Assembly: GCA_030698405.1 (NCBI GenBank)
Contig: JAUYMU010000055.1
Coordinates: 62,001 to 126,000, forward strand
Direction: 5' to 3'
DNA from: Bacteroidota bacterium
Lineage (GTDB): Bacteria > Bacteroidota > Bacteroidia > Bacteroidales > Prolixibacteraceae
DNA length: 64,000 nucleotides
Shown here: positions 31,531 to 40,987 of the stretch, one piece after another
Layout of the letters: each line of letters starts with the position of its first letter
How positions within the stretch are numbered: the stretch's first letter is position 1
Notes under the pieces: generated by a model
The model's input: only the letters and a program-made list of their open reading frames with translations
Told to the model about the DNA's origin: nothing
The model's database searches: none
Made by a program: the position numbers and the translations under genes

Positions 31531-32802
31531 ATGAAAACTTTACTGAAAAATATACTTATCGTTATAACTATTTTAATGGGATTTAGCAGTTGCTCAACAT
31601 TGAATTTCAAAAACTTGAAATGCGATAAAAATTTAGAAGTCTATAAATACCCAATTGACAAAAACACCTCAATATTCCCTCGTAATGAAAGTGATCAGTT
31701 AATCGACAATAATAATATCGATAGTTTTTATGTGGAGTTAGAAAAGAAAAAATTTAAATACCCATTTAAGGAAAGTCTTGAAAATGACAGATATTTAAAA
31801 TTTACTGATTTTAAAGTTGCAAAACTTTATACTGAAATCAACGAACATATCGATTCAAAAGAGTTTAATTCTGCGTTACCAAAACTTAACCAATTAGAAG
31901 CTGTCTATCCAGCCATTGTGAAATTTAGTGACTTTCATTTTCTTAAAGCGATAACATACGAGCAGACAGACAGTTTAGACAAGGCAAAAGAAAGTTATGC
32001 TGATTTCTTAAATTACTCTTCCGGCAAATATTCTGCAAGATTTAGAGGGAATCGTGATTTAGATCTAAATGATAGTATTTGGGGATTACAGAGAAAATAT
32101 GCCAGGGAAAAATTATCTGATTCCACTACGAAAAATTATTCCATATTCCTTTCAGATATTAAGCCTAAATATCATTACAATAGCTTTCAGCCAGGGTTTC
32201 TTTTAAATCCTGAGGACTATTCCAGAGGTGTAAAGTGGGTTTCAATGTTAGTATTTGGCTTGGATTATTCAAATAGATTTGGATTAGTATATCAAGTGTA
32301 TAGAAAGTTAAAAAGCAATCTTGATCTTAATTTGTGGGCAATGGCATCGGGAAATACAACAGGCTTAGGAGGTGGAGTTCCAATTCAGGTTTATAAATCC
32401 CCGGATGATAGATTTGGGATAAAATTAAGTCCTTTTGCAAGTTTTTCTTATACTGATAGCATTACGGTTGATGATACAAACTATCGAATACGGCAGGTTC
32501 TTGTCAATTTTGGTGCTAAGCTCTCCGGTGGATATTATCTGTTACCAAATTTAGCTTTAGGCGCATATTACAAGTATAATTTTCACAATACCAATAATCC
32601 GATTCTTACAAAAAATCACAATATCAATCTGTGGTGGCACAACGAATTAGACCTAAGTTTATATTATGACATTTCAAAAGGACTAAGTTTTAAAGCTGGA
32701 CTTTATAATGGTGATATAGTCAGTGGTCTGTTTTGGTCTGGATGGGAAATAGGTTATAATATTACAAATCAAAGTTTTATCGTAAGAATTGAGATGTATT
32801 AA
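31531..32802 (+). CDS. Predicted lipoprotein with TPR-like N terminus and barrel-like C terminus
   Basis: 423 residues. Signal with lipobox FSSCS (Cys22). Residues about 100-180 have paired helices (LPKLNQLEAVYPAIVKFSDF, FLKAITYEQTDSLDKAKESY) like a tetratricopeptide pair. From about 225 onward alternating strands (WAMASGNTTGLGGGVPIQVY, IKLSPFASFSYTDS, LSLYYDISKGLSFKAGLYNG) suggest an outer-membrane beta structure. The family is not recognised. The 150 bp before it (31382-31530) carry no gene I can support. Confidence 0.65.
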   Translation: MKTLLKNILIVITILMGFSSCSTLNFKNLKCDKNLEVYKYPIDKNTSIFPRNESDQLIDNNNIDSFYVELEKKKFKYPFKESLENDRYLKFTDFKVAKLYTEINEHIDSKEFNSALPKLNQLEAVYPAIVKFSDFHFLKAITYEQTDSLDKAKESYADFLNYSSGKYSARFRGNRDLDLNDSIWGLQRKYAREKLSDSTTKNYSIFLSDIKPKYHYNSFQPGFLLNPEDYSRGVKWVSMLVFGLDYSNRFGLVYQVYRKLKSNLDLNLWAMASGNTTGLGGGVPIQVYKSPDDRFGIKLSPFASFSYTDSITVDDTNYRIRQVLVNFGAKLSGGYYLLPNLALGAYYKYNFHNTNNPILTKNHNINLWWHNELDLSLYYDISKGLSFKAGLYNGDIVSGLFWSGWEIGYNITNQSFIVRIEMY

Positions 32803-32867
32803 AAAACTTATTTTAGAAATGCAATCATGGGTTGTCAAACGTTATTGCTGGCATTAAAAAACACACT

Positions 32868-33839
32868 ATGATAAAATATTACACATTTCTGATAATGGGA
32901 ATTTTATTGAGTTCTTGTGCTACAATGATTCATCAAAGGACTGTTGATGTAAATGTGCATTCTGATACAGATTCGGTTAAAATACGTATAAGTAATGACA
33001 CGACAAGATGGTATAATACGCCTACATGGATAAATGTTGAGCGTTCGCGAAATGAATTGAATATAATTGCAAGAAAAGATACCATTCAAAAGCAAATAAA
33101 TGTGAAAAGTAAATTATCTACCGCATTCTGGTTAGGTAATATGTTTTCCGGTATAGGAATTTTTGGGTATGCAATTGATTTGACTAATCCCAAAAGATTT
33201 ACTTATCCACCCAATATTACAATTGATTTTAAATCCAATAATTCTTCCACCAAAAAATATCGAACTTGGCTAACACCAGAGAAGGGTCTTTTAGCATTTA
33301 AAATTTCAATTCCAGAAGGGAATCATTTTTACCTAAACAAAGGAAATGGATATGGCAATACATTTGGATTTTTAGGTATCTCTGGTGGTATAGAATCTTA
33401 CTTTTCGGATAAATATTGTATCAATATGGACTTGGGTGCTTTAACGGATTTCATGGTGCCATTTCCTGCTCCAGTAGATTATGGAGGCAGTTATCAACGG
33501 TCTTTTGCAACTTTCGGAGATATTCAACTTGGAAGTGATTATAAAAGATTTCATTATGATTTTGGGTTACAATATACAAGAACATCGCATTATGAAAGAG
33601 AAACAGTTGAATTATTCCCAGAGTACATTGACACGTTGAAATATTCAAAAACTCAAAACAATATGGGGTTTGCATTTTCAACATACTACAGGGTTTCAAA
33701 TGGTTTTAACCTTGGATTGAATTATTACCCATCTTTTGCAGCTTGGGATAACTCTGGATTCAAAACGCGTTATACCCATTTGATATTTTTCGAATTAAAC
33801 TTTAGAATAGAAGCATTTAGACCAAAGAAGGAGAAATAA
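32868..33839 (+). CDS. Predicted lipoprotein with barrel-like C terminus
   Basis: 323 residues from ATG 32868. Signal MIKYYTFLIMGILLSSCAT with lipobox LSSC (Cys17). A PEGA-like or short beta segment (VDVNVHSDTDSVKIRISNDT) is followed by a glycine-rich FWLGNMFSGIGIFGYAIDL stretch and then an eight-strand-like region (GGIESYFSDKYCINMDLGAL, GLQYTRTSHYERETVELFPE, NGFNLGLNYYPSFAAWDNSG). Similar in plan to the preceding gene, with which it is probably co-transcribed. Unknown function. Confidence 0.65.
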   Translation: MIKYYTFLIMGILLSSCATMIHQRTVDVNVHSDTDSVKIRISNDTTRWYNTPTWINVERSRNELNIIARKDTIQKQINVKSKLSTAFWLGNMFSGIGIFGYAIDLTNPKRFTYPPNITIDFKSNNSSTKKYRTWLTPEKGLLAFKISIPEGNHFYLNKGNGYGNTFGFLGISGGIESYFSDKYCINMDLGALTDFMVPFPAPVDYGGSYQRSFATFGDIQLGSDYKRFHYDFGLQYTRTSHYERETVELFPEYIDTLKYSKTQNNMGFAFSTYYRVSNGFNLGLNYYPSFAAWDNSGFKTRYTHLIFFELNFRIEAFRPKKEK

Positions 33840-33949
33840 ACAGTCTGCACATAAATGTTAATAAATAATGCAGATACATCGGATTCAAAAGTGGGAAAAT
33901 TGGTTGAATAAAGATCGATAATTCGGCTTGGAAATTAGCCGGTTCGTTG

Positions 33950-33988
33950 AAAAAAAAAATAGGGAAACAGTCTGATTGTTTCCCTTTT
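33950..33988. terminator. Terminator between lipoprotein and flavodiiron genes
   Basis: gggaaaca/tgtttccc (33962-33969, 33977-33984) with an A-run on the left and T's on the right. Serves the convergent genes on both sides. Confidence 0.8.
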
Positions 33989-34007
33989 CACTTGTGCCGC
34001 TGAAGTA

Positions 34008-35195
34008 TTACTCCAGTAGCTTGTCTGCCATTGCATTTGCAAGTTCGATGCATTGAGCGAACTTTTCCTGTTTTAGCGCGCCCTTTTCCTCAACCGGCTG
34101 ATAAACAAGTTCCCATTTGATATTTTCAGCAAATTTCTGAAGATTTTTTACACCGCCGCCATTCCAGCCAAACGAACCGAATATTCCGAGCAGATGGTTT
34201 TTAATCCCCATGTGCTCAATTTTGGTAACCAGGCTTTCTACTGAAGGAAATAATTCGTTGTTGTAGGCTGCACTTCCGATAATGAATGCTTTGTATTTGA
34301 AAATATCGCTGATGATGTAGGAAGCGTGGGTTTTTGAAGCATCGTAAACACGTATGTTTTTCACACCGCGAACTGCAAGCTGCCTGGCAATCACATCAGC
34401 CATTTTAGCTGTATTTCCGTACATCGAACCGTAAACAATTACCGCACCGGTTTCAGTGGTGTAGGAACTCCATTTTTCGTAGCGTTCGAGAATATATTGC
34501 AAGTTGGTGCGCCAAACCGGTCCGTGTGTCGCAGCAAGCATTTTTACATCTATACTTTCGATCTTCTTCAATGCCCGTTGGGTATGCGGACAATATTTAC
34601 CTACGATGTTGGTATAATACCGCATCAACTCTTCTTCATACATCGAAAGGTTTAGTTCATCGTCAAAAATTCCGCCGTCAAGCGTGCCGAAACTTCCAAA
34701 AGCATCGCCTGTAAAAAGGATTTTGCTGTTGATTTCGTAACTCACCATGGTTTCCGGCCAGTGAACCATCGGAATCGTGGCAAATCTCAACTGATGCTTT
34801 CCAAGTGGCAATTCCGAGTCATCGTACACTTCAAGCGTGTTTACTGTTAGCCTGTAAAAGTTGGCAACCATGTCGAATGTCTTTTTATTGCCAACAAGCG
34901 TAATATTCGGATATTTGCCCACCACTGCTTTCAATGCTCCTGAATGATCAGGTTCCATGTGGTTGATCACCAAATAATCCACCGGTCGGCCATTGGTCAG
35001 AATTTCGATTTGTTCGAGGTAATCGTCAATAAATGAATGCTCTACCGTGTCGATCAGTGCAATTTTTTCATCAACTATAAGGTATGAATTATAGGATACT
35101 CCGTATGGAATTGGCCATAAATTTTCGAACAGGTGCGTTCTTCGGTCGTTGAACCCGAGGTAATAAATATCTTCAGCTAAATTTACCTGATGCAT
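34008..35195 (-). CDS. FprA-family flavodiiron protein
   Basis: 395 residues. An N-terminal metallo-beta-lactamase-like domain holds the diiron site (NHMEPDHSGAL, HxExDH; further ligands in FTGDAFGSFG and AATHGPVW). It is followed by a C-terminal flavodoxin domain (VIVYGSMYGNTAKMADVIAR, GSFGWNGGGVKNL). These cytoplasmic enzymes reduce O2 to water or NO to N2O and protect anaerobes. The rubredoxin or other electron donor is not in the window. Confidence 0.94.
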   Translation of the reverse strand: MHQVNLAEDIYYLGFNDRRTHLFENLWPIPYGVSYNSYLIVDEKIALIDTVEHSFIDDYLEQIEILTNGRPVDYLVINHMEPDHSGALKAVVGKYPNITLVGNKKTFDMVANFYRLTVNTLEVYDDSELPLGKHQLRFATIPMVHWPETMVSYEINSKILFTGDAFGSFGTLDGGIFDDELNLSMYEEELMRYYTNIVGKYCPHTQRALKKIESIDVKMLAATHGPVWRTNLQYILERYEKWSSYTTETGAVIVYGSMYGNTAKMADVIARQLAVRGVKNIRVYDASKTHASYIISDIFKYKAFIIGSAAYNNELFPSVESLVTKIEHMGIKNHLLGIFGSFGWNGGGVKNLQKFAENIKWELVYQPVEEKGALKQEKFAQCIELANAMADKLLE

Positions 35196-35330
35196 ATAGA
35201 AATGTTTTGATATCGTGTTTAATAGACTACGAAAATAAGCAAATTAAGACAAACCGTGCAGCGCTTCATTTCTTTCATTCTGAAATTAAGATAAAGATTA
35301 CAAAATAGGATGTGGCATTTAAAGCGGAAT

Positions 35331-35360
35331 TTTGTTGTTGCCTTTTACTTTGTACTTTTG
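35331..35360 (+). promoter_or_regulatory. Promoter of mltG
   Basis: TTTG at 35331-35334 and TACTTTTG at 35353-35360 with an 18-nt spacer, the same spacing as the GH105 promoter. It predicts a 5' UTR of about 50 nt. Confidence 0.65.
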
Positions 35361-35418
35361 CCCCGAATATAGGTACTTCGGAACAAATCACTATTTTTAT
35401 CGAAAAAACCTGATTAAA

Positions 35419-36480
35419 ATGGATTTAATAAATAAATGCAGGATTATGCTGTTTCCCAGATTGAATAAATGGTTCGTTATTATTTTTATTATTGCGATTG
35501 CAGGTGCTGGATTTCGCGGTTATCAGCTGTACCGTTACATTTTTCATGCGAATATCCAAACACCCGGGAGTATCATCATTCCAATTGATGCAACTTATGA
35601 GCAGGTAATCGATAGCTTGAAAAAGTACAGAATTATTTCTAATTACAAGGCTTTTAACTGGGTGGCCAAACAGAAAAAATATGCAGCATCAATTAAACCG
35701 GGTAAATATTTACTCGACAAAGGTTTGAATACCAATGAGATTTTGAATATGCTGAAATCAGGAAACCAGCAGCCGGTGCAGGTAACTTTTAATAACCTTC
35801 GGTTTTTGGAGGAGTTGGCCGGTGCTGTTTCGAAATACATTGAACCAGATTCGGCTGAGTTGATTCAGAAATTCAATGATCCTGTCATTCACGAAAAATA
35901 TGGGTTTAATAAAAATACATTTCATTGCATGTTTATCCCCAATACCTACGAGTTTTACTGGACTGCCTCTGCCGATCAATTTATGGAACGGATGTCAATG
36001 GAATATAAACGTTTCTGGACTGAGGAAAGGATCAAAAAAGCCAACGATATGGGATTAACGCAGGAAGAAGTAATGACAATTGCATCCATCGTTCAGGAAG
36101 AAACCAACAGAAGAGACGAAAAACCCATTGTTGCAGGCTTGTACCTGAACCGTATCAAACGCGGAATTCCTTTACAGGCTGACCCTACAGTTAAATTTGC
36201 ATTGGGTAACTTCCGTATTAAACGAGTTTTGCATAGTCATTTGGAGGTTGATTCGCCCTACAACACTTATAGAAATCCAGGTTTACCGCCCGGTCCTATC
36301 AATTTCCCTGAATCAGGGAGTATCGATGCCGTGCTAAATGCAGCAGACACGCCCTACATTTATATGTGTGCACGCGAAGATTTTTCGGGGTATCATAATT
36401 TCTCGAAGACATTGGCAGGTCACAACGAAAATGCCCGGAAATACAAGGCGGCGCTTGATTCGTTAAAGATTTTTGAATAG
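35419..36480 (+). CDS. mltG: Endolytic murein transglycosylase MltG
   Basis: 353 residues from ATG 35419, downstream of a good promoter. The longer in-frame extension would include the promoter itself. One N-terminal membrane segment (KWFVIIFIIAIAGAGFRGYQ), a LysM-like region, then the YceG/MltG catalytic domain with FIPNTYEFYWTASADQFMER, the catalytic Glu in IASIVQEETNRRDEKPIVAG, LYLNRIKRGIPLQADPTVKF and SPYNTYRNPGLPPGPI. It cuts nascent glycan strands and so sets peptidoglycan chain length at the inner membrane. Confidence 0.95.
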   Translation: MDLINKCRIMLFPRLNKWFVIIFIIAIAGAGFRGYQLYRYIFHANIQTPGSIIIPIDATYEQVIDSLKKYRIISNYKAFNWVAKQKKYAASIKPGKYLLDKGLNTNEILNMLKSGNQQPVQVTFNNLRFLEELAGAVSKYIEPDSAELIQKFNDPVIHEKYGFNKNTFHCMFIPNTYEFYWTASADQFMERMSMEYKRFWTEERIKKANDMGLTQEEVMTIASIVQEETNRRDEKPIVAGLYLNRIKRGIPLQADPTVKFALGNFRIKRVLHSHLEVDSPYNTYRNPGLPPGPINFPESGSIDAVLNAADTPYIYMCAREDFSGYHNFSKTLAGHNENARKYKAALDSLKIFE

Positions 36481-36498
36481 TACCGGCACAAAAAAAGT

Positions 36499-36538
36499 TG
36501 TACGATAAAATTCCTAAATTGATAATTTCAGTTAATTA
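36499..36538 (-). repeat. Dispersed 40-bp repeat, copy A
   Basis: The reverse complement of this segment matches 44581-44620 at 36 of 40 positions. All four differences are transitions. It begins near the mltG stop codon. Confidence 0.7.
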
Positions 36539-36624
36539 GTTGTCAAATATCTTTTGAAATCCTGAAAGGATTTAATGTCAATAGCCCCGGATGAAATCCG
36601 GGGTAAAATAATGATAAATAACAA

Positions 36625-36680
36625 CAACCCTGCAAAGGGTTGAATATCAAAGACAAAAAATTCAACCCTTTGCAGGGTTG
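36625..36680. repeat. 21-bp perfect inverted repeat (REP pair)
   Basis: 36625-36645 and 36660-36680 are perfect inverse copies. Each half itself contains ccctgcaaaggg, a palindrome. A neighbouring hairpin ccccggatgaaatccgggg lies at about 36584-36602. Typical dispersed REP material. No gene in 36481-36876. Confidence 0.8.
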
Positions 36681-36802
36681 CAAAACCTATCTTTCCCATA
36701 CCCCCTTTGTTTCACCGTTCGGCTGAGCTCACGCCGAAGCCCAGGGCTATTCATATTCAACTTTGTGGTTATTTTGTCAAAAAGCGATTTTTGTTGTACC
36801 AC

Positions 36803-36858
36803 CAAAAAAAAGCTACCGGAAAAGAGATTGTTGTCTCATTCTTCCGGTAGCTTTTTTA
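36803..36858. terminator. Bidirectional terminator between mltG and dnaJ
   Basis: agctaccggaa (36811-36821) pairs with ttccggtagct (36842-36852), with an A-run before and a T-run after. The inner gaga/tctc extends the structure. Confidence 0.85.
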
Positions 36859-36876
36859 TGTATTTCAGGGAAAGCT

Positions 36877-38034
36877 CTATTCAAAAATATCTCTCACTTT
36901 TTCGAAGAAATTACGATCCGACTGATCCGGGCCATCTGTAAAGTTTAATGAAGTCTGAAGTTTTTCGAGTAATTTACGTTCTTCAGAATTTACTTTTTTC
37001 GGTATCCAAACATGAACGCGAACCAGCAAATCACCTTTCCCGTAGCCATTTACATCGGGTAAGCCTTTTCCACGCAGGCGAAGTATTTTCTCGGGTTGCG
37101 TACCTGCTTCAATTTTCACTTTCACTTTGCTGTCAACAGTTGGAATCTCTTTGGTTGCTCCCAACGTAATTTCAGGGAAAGTCACATAAAGATCATAAAT
37201 CAGGTTGTTTCCATCCCTGATCAAATCAGGATGTTCGTCTTCATGAATCACCACAAACAGATCGCCGTTGATACCGCTGCGCCGCCCGGCATTTCCTTTG
37301 CCAGCAACATTTAGCTGCATTCCTTCACCAACACCCGCAGGAATTCTTATTGAAATGACTTCTTCGTCGCGAACAACTCCTTCGCCCTGACAATGAACAC
37401 ATTTATTGGTGATGATTTGCCCCTCGCCATTGCAGGTTGGACAAGCAGAAGTGGTTTGCATTTGCCCGAGCATTGTATTCTGAATACGGGTTACATGCCC
37501 GCTTCCCTTACAGGTTGAACAATTTGAATACGAAGATCCGCCCTGTGCTCCGGTTCCGCTGCAATGCGTACAGGGCACATATTTTTTCACCTTGATTTTT
37601 TTCTCAACGCCATTTAAAACCTCGCCTAAATTCAGCGTAACTTTTACCCGAAGATCAGAACCGCGGTGCTGACGTGGTCCGCGACTGCGCGATCCGCCTC
37701 CGAAACCTCCGAAACCGCTAAATCCACCACCACCGCCGCCAAACACATCGCCAAACATCGAGAATATATCGTCCATCGACATGTCGTGTCCGCCAAATCC
37801 CTGATTGTTGCCAACTCCTTTGTGTCCGTACTGATCGTACCGCTGACGTTTTTCAGGACTGCTTAATATCTCGTAAGCTTCGGCAGCTTCTTTGAATTTT
37901 TCCTCGGCTTCTTTATTTCCCGGATTTTTGTCAGGATGAAACTGAATGGCTTTTTGTCGGTATGCCTTCTTTATTTCGTCAGCTGTCGCTGTTTTACTGA
38001 CACCCAGAATTTCGTAAAAATCGCGTTTTGTCAT
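36877..38034 (-). CDS. dnaJ: Chaperone DnaJ
   Basis: 385 residues. J domain (1-70) with the HPD motif in [11 protein letters not shown], a Gly/Phe-rich linker ([18 protein letters not shown]), four zinc-binding CxxCxGxG repeats ([32 protein letters not shown]) and the C-terminal substrate-binding domain. It stimulates DnaK ATPase and delivers substrates. It forms an operon with grpE, which lies 21 nt upstream. dnaK is not in the window. Confidence 0.97.
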   Translation of the reverse strand: MTKRDFYEILGVSKTATADEIKKAYRQKAIQFHPDKNPGNKEAEEKFKEAAEAYEILSSPEKRQRYDQYGHKGVGNNQGFGGHDMSMDDIFSMFGDVFGGGGGGFSGFGGFGGGSRSRGPRQHRGSDLRVKVTLNLGEVLNGVEKKIKVKKYVPCTHCSGTGAQGGSSYSNCSTCKGSGHVTRIQNTMLGQMQTTSACPTCNGEGQIITNKCVHCQGEGVVRDEEVISIRIPAGVGEGMQLNVAGKGNAGRRSGINGDLFVVIHEDEHPDLIRDGNNLIYDLYVTFPEITLGATKEIPTVDSKVKVKIEAGTQPEKILRLRGKGLPDVNGYGKGDLLVRVHVWIPKKVNSEERKLLEKLQTSLNFTDGPDQSDRNFFEKVRDIFE

Positions 38035-38055
38035 TTTAAATCAAATATATCAGGC

Positions 38056-38640
38056 TTATTCGCCTATAACTACTTTTGAGAAACGTATCACTTTGTCGTT
38101 CAGGAAATAACCTTTTTGAACAACATCTACAATCTTCCCTTTTAATTCTTCTGTCGGTGCGGGTATCTTGGTGATCGCTTCGTGCAAATCAGTATCGAAA
38201 TCCTGCTCTTTGGCCTCGATTTCCTTCACACCGTTTTGTTTCAGGAATTCCTGAAATTTATTGTATATCAGTTGCACACCTTCTTTGATGTGACTGTTTT
38301 TTTCTTCCAGATTTACGGTTTGCATGGCACGGTCGAAATCGTCAATAACAGGCAAGATGCTGATTAAAAGACTTTCGCTAGCCGTTTTCAATAATTCCAT
38401 GCGTTCTTTTAATGTGCGTTTCCGGTAATTATCAAACTCAGCCTGCAAGCGGATGTGCCTGTCTTTCAGCTCAAGTAATTCCAATTCTGTTTTTTCAAGT
38501 TGCTCTTCAACCTTGGAATGTTTGTGTGCTTTTTCTTTTTTTGTTTCTTTTTTTTCTTGTGCCGGTTCTTCTGGCTGTTCAATTATATCCGGCGTTTCAT
38601 TTTCAAGTTCTGCGTTAACTTTGTCTTTATCTTCTGTCAT
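38056..38640 (-). CDS. grpE: Nucleotide exchange factor GrpE
   Basis: 194 residues. A charged N-terminal tail and long coiled coil (VEEQLEKTELELLELKDRHI, RLQAEFDNYRKRTLKERMEL) precede the C-terminal beta domain with EAITKIPAPTEELKGKIVDV and QKGYFLNDKVIRFSKVVIGE. It releases ADP from DnaK. First gene of a grpE-dnaJ operon. Confidence 0.96.
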   Translation of the reverse strand: MTEDKDKVNAELENETPDIIEQPEEPAQEKKETKKEKAHKHSKVEEQLEKTELELLELKDRHIRLQAEFDNYRKRTLKERMELLKTASESLLISILPVIDDFDRAMQTVNLEEKNSHIKEGVQLIYNKFQEFLKQNGVKEIEAKEQDFDTDLHEAITKIPAPTEELKGKIVDVVQKGYFLNDKVIRFSKVVIGE

Positions 38641-38754
38641 TGTAACTGAATTTTAAAATTTCGTTTTTCGAGTTGCAAATATACTGCCATTGGGGTACAA
38701 TTGACAATTTGGCATCTTAAATAATTGATAACTGACAGGCTTGGGTTATAAAGT

Positions 38755-38786
38755 AAAAAGGGCAGTCCGAATAATACGGAATGCCC
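38755..38786 (-). terminator. Terminator downstream of the TlpA-like gene
   Basis: gggcagtccg and cggaatgccc (38760-38769, 38777-38786) pair with one mismatch. On the minus strand the stem runs into five T's. The other sequence between 38641 and 38905 shows nothing. Confidence 0.6.
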
Positions 38787-38905
38787 CATCTTCTTTATAA
38801 TGTTATGCTTGATAAATGTTCCTGAATCTTCCACAGTCAATAAAAGTCACATTTGACTGCCACAAAAAAACGATTAGGTAAGAAAACGGACAATCAATTT
38901 GTTAT

Positions 38906-39457
38906 TTATTTCAGCAAAGCTGCAATCGCTTGTGCAAGAGCCGGACCACGAAGGTTTTTGCCAACGATAATGCCGTCTCCGTCAATCAGAAAGCTGGCCG
39001 GAATTCCGCGAACGCCATAAACTGCGGCATATTTTGAATTCCATCCCTGAAGGTCACTCACGTGATTTTCCCAAATAAGTTTATCCGCATTGATGGCAGC
39101 TTGCCAGGCTGATTTATCCTTGTCGAGCGAAACGCTGTAAACAGTAAATCCTTTGCCATTCTTGAAGTTCGAGTCTTTGAATTTTTCGTAGGTCGCTACC
39201 ACATTGGGGTTTTCGTGCCGGCAAGGGCCGCACCATGCTGCCCAGAAATCTATCAGTACCAATTTGCCTTTAAGTGATGATAATTTCATCTCCTTGCCAT
39301 CAGGATTTTTCTCGTTGATTTCAGGAGCTTTGTTCCCAATGTTCAATCCGATGGTTGCATCTTTTGTTTGGGTTGATGTGTTGCCCGGACTGGCTGCATT
39401 TGTGATGGTTGCCAAAGTGAAAATCATGGCAAAAACTAGTGATAATTTCATTTTCAT
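38906..39457 (-). CDS. TlpA-family thiol-disulfide oxidoreductase
   Basis: 183 residues. Signal peptide (about 1-21, ending ATITNAA). Redoxin domain with IGNKAPEINEKNPDGKEMKL and the redox site FWAAWCGPCRHENP (WCGPC), cis-Pro in VRGIPASFLIDGDG. Predicted periplasmic reductant, possibly for cytochrome c or secreted-protein thiols. Monocistronic by its own terminator. It is a more canonical relative of the WCSVC protein at 9552-10082. Confidence 0.9.
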   Translation of the reverse strand: MKMKLSLVFAMIFTLATITNAASPGNTSTQTKDATIGLNIGNKAPEINEKNPDGKEMKLSSLKGKLVLIDFWAAWCGPCRHENPNVVATYEKFKDSNFKNGKGFTVYSVSLDKDKSAWQAAINADKLIWENHVSDLQGWNSKYAAVYGVRGIPASFLIDGDGIIVGKNLRGPALAQAIAALLK

Positions 39458-39620
39458 ATTGTTATTATTTCTAAGTAAATTTTTAATTTGAATTACAAAA
39501 GTAACAAATCAACAATACGATGGTTAAATCAGAAGTTTCTGTTTGAAAACTTTAACAAAACCGGTAATATTCTCATTACCTGATTTTATTTCTGAATGAC
39601 CAAACATTTCCTGATTTAAA

Positions 39621-40928
39621 TTATTCGGTTCGGGTAATTCTTGCACCAATGGCATTTAAGCGGTCGTCAATATTTTCATATCCGCGGTCAATTTGCTCAA
39701 TGTTTGAAATTTTACTGGTTCCCTGTGCCGATAAAGCTGCAATCAGCAAAGCAACTCCCGCTCTGATATCTGGCGAAGTCATGTTGGTAGCCCTGAGCAT
39801 ATATTTGTGGTCGAGACCGATTACGGTGGCGCGGTGCGGATCACAGAGAATAATCTGAGCTCCCATATCAATCAGTTTATCGACGAAAAACAAGCGGCTT
39901 TCAAACATTTTTTGGTGAATTAACACACTTCCTTTTGCTTGGGTAGCAATTACAAGGAAAATACTCAGCAAATCGGGAGTCAGCCCTGGCCAGGGAGCAT
40001 CGGCAATGTTCATGATTGAACCGTCAATAAATGTTTCAATCTCGTAATGTTCCTGAGTGGGAATGTATAAATCGTCGCCGCGTTCTTCCACGTAAATTCC
40101 CATCCGTTTAAATTGTTCAGGAATGATGCCTAAATGCTGTATTCCTGCATTTCTGATGGTAATTTCAGAGTTGGTCATTGCGGCAAGACCGATGAAACTG
40201 CCCACTTCAATCATGTCGGGAAGTATCTGGTGCGAGCAGCCGGTTAAAGAACCAACTCCTTTTATTGTGAGCAGGTTTGAGCCTGTTCCTTCAATGTTGG
40301 CGCCCATCGAAACAAGCATTTTGCAAAGTTGCTGAATGTATGGTTCGCAGGCGGCGTTGTAAATTGTGGTGGTGCCTTCTGCCATCGAAGCGGCCATCAC
40401 AATGTTGGCGGTTCCGGTAACCGAAGCTTCGTCGAGCAGCATGTAACTGCCTTTCAGTTTGGTTGCCTGAACGCTGTAAAAATGCTGATCGGGATTGTAG
40501 GTAAAAGTTGCTCCAAGTTTCTGAAGTCCGGTGAAATGGGTATCCAGCCGTCTTCTGCCGATTTTGTCGCCGCCCGGTTGTGGGATGTAACCAATTCCGA
40601 AACGTGTCAAAAGTGGTCCCAGAATCATGATTGAACCACGAAGACTCGATGCTTTTCGTGCAAAAAGTTCGGTTTTCAGGTAATCAAGTTTTATCTGGTC
40701 GGCCTGAAATGTGTAATTTCCTTTGCTTACGCGTTCCGTTTTTACACCCAGCTCGGTGAGGATTTCGATTAGCCTGATTACATCCTGTATTTCAGGAATA
40801 TTTGAAATATGAACTTTGGAGGACGTTAACAGTACTGCACAGATTACCTGAAGCGCTTCGTTTTTTGCACCCTGCGGGAACAAATCGCCGTTTAACTGTT
40901 TGCCACCTTCGATTTTAAAAGTTGCCAT
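39621..40928 (-). CDS. murA: UDP-N-acetylglucosamine 1-carboxyvinyltransferase
   Basis: 435 residues. It transfers enolpyruvate from PEP to UDP-GlcNAc, the first committed step of peptidoglycan synthesis. The two-domain inside-out barrel motifs are present (QGAKNEALQVI with the conserved Lys-Asn, LRGSIMILGPLL, TGTANIVMAASMAEG, MTSPDIRAGVALLIAALSA). The residue matching the catalytic Cys115 of E. coli is Asp121 in QPGGDKIGRRRLDTH. A Cys-to-Asp change at this site is known to prevent fosfomycin alkylation. It is paired with the upstream DUF4290 gene. Confidence 0.96.
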   Translation of the reverse strand: MATFKIEGGKQLNGDLFPQGAKNEALQVICAVLLTSSKVHISNIPEIQDVIRLIEILTELGVKTERVSKGNYTFQADQIKLDYLKTELFARKASSLRGSIMILGPLLTRFGIGYIPQPGGDKIGRRRLDTHFTGLQKLGATFTYNPDQHFYSVQATKLKGSYMLLDEASVTGTANIVMAASMAEGTTTIYNAACEPYIQQLCKMLVSMGANIEGTGSNLLTIKGVGSLTGCSHQILPDMIEVGSFIGLAAMTNSEITIRNAGIQHLGIIPEQFKRMGIYVEERGDDLYIPTQEHYEIETFIDGSIMNIADAPWPGLTPDLLSIFLVIATQAKGSVLIHQKMFESRLFFVDKLIDMGAQIILCDPHRATVIGLDHKYMLRATNMTSPDIRAGVALLIAALSAQGTSKISNIEQIDRGYENIDDRLNAIGARITRTE

Positions 40929-40987
40929 TACAAAAAGTCTCAGTGTTCAGTCTTAGTGTTCAGTTGCCTTATTCCTTGCCCCATGCC

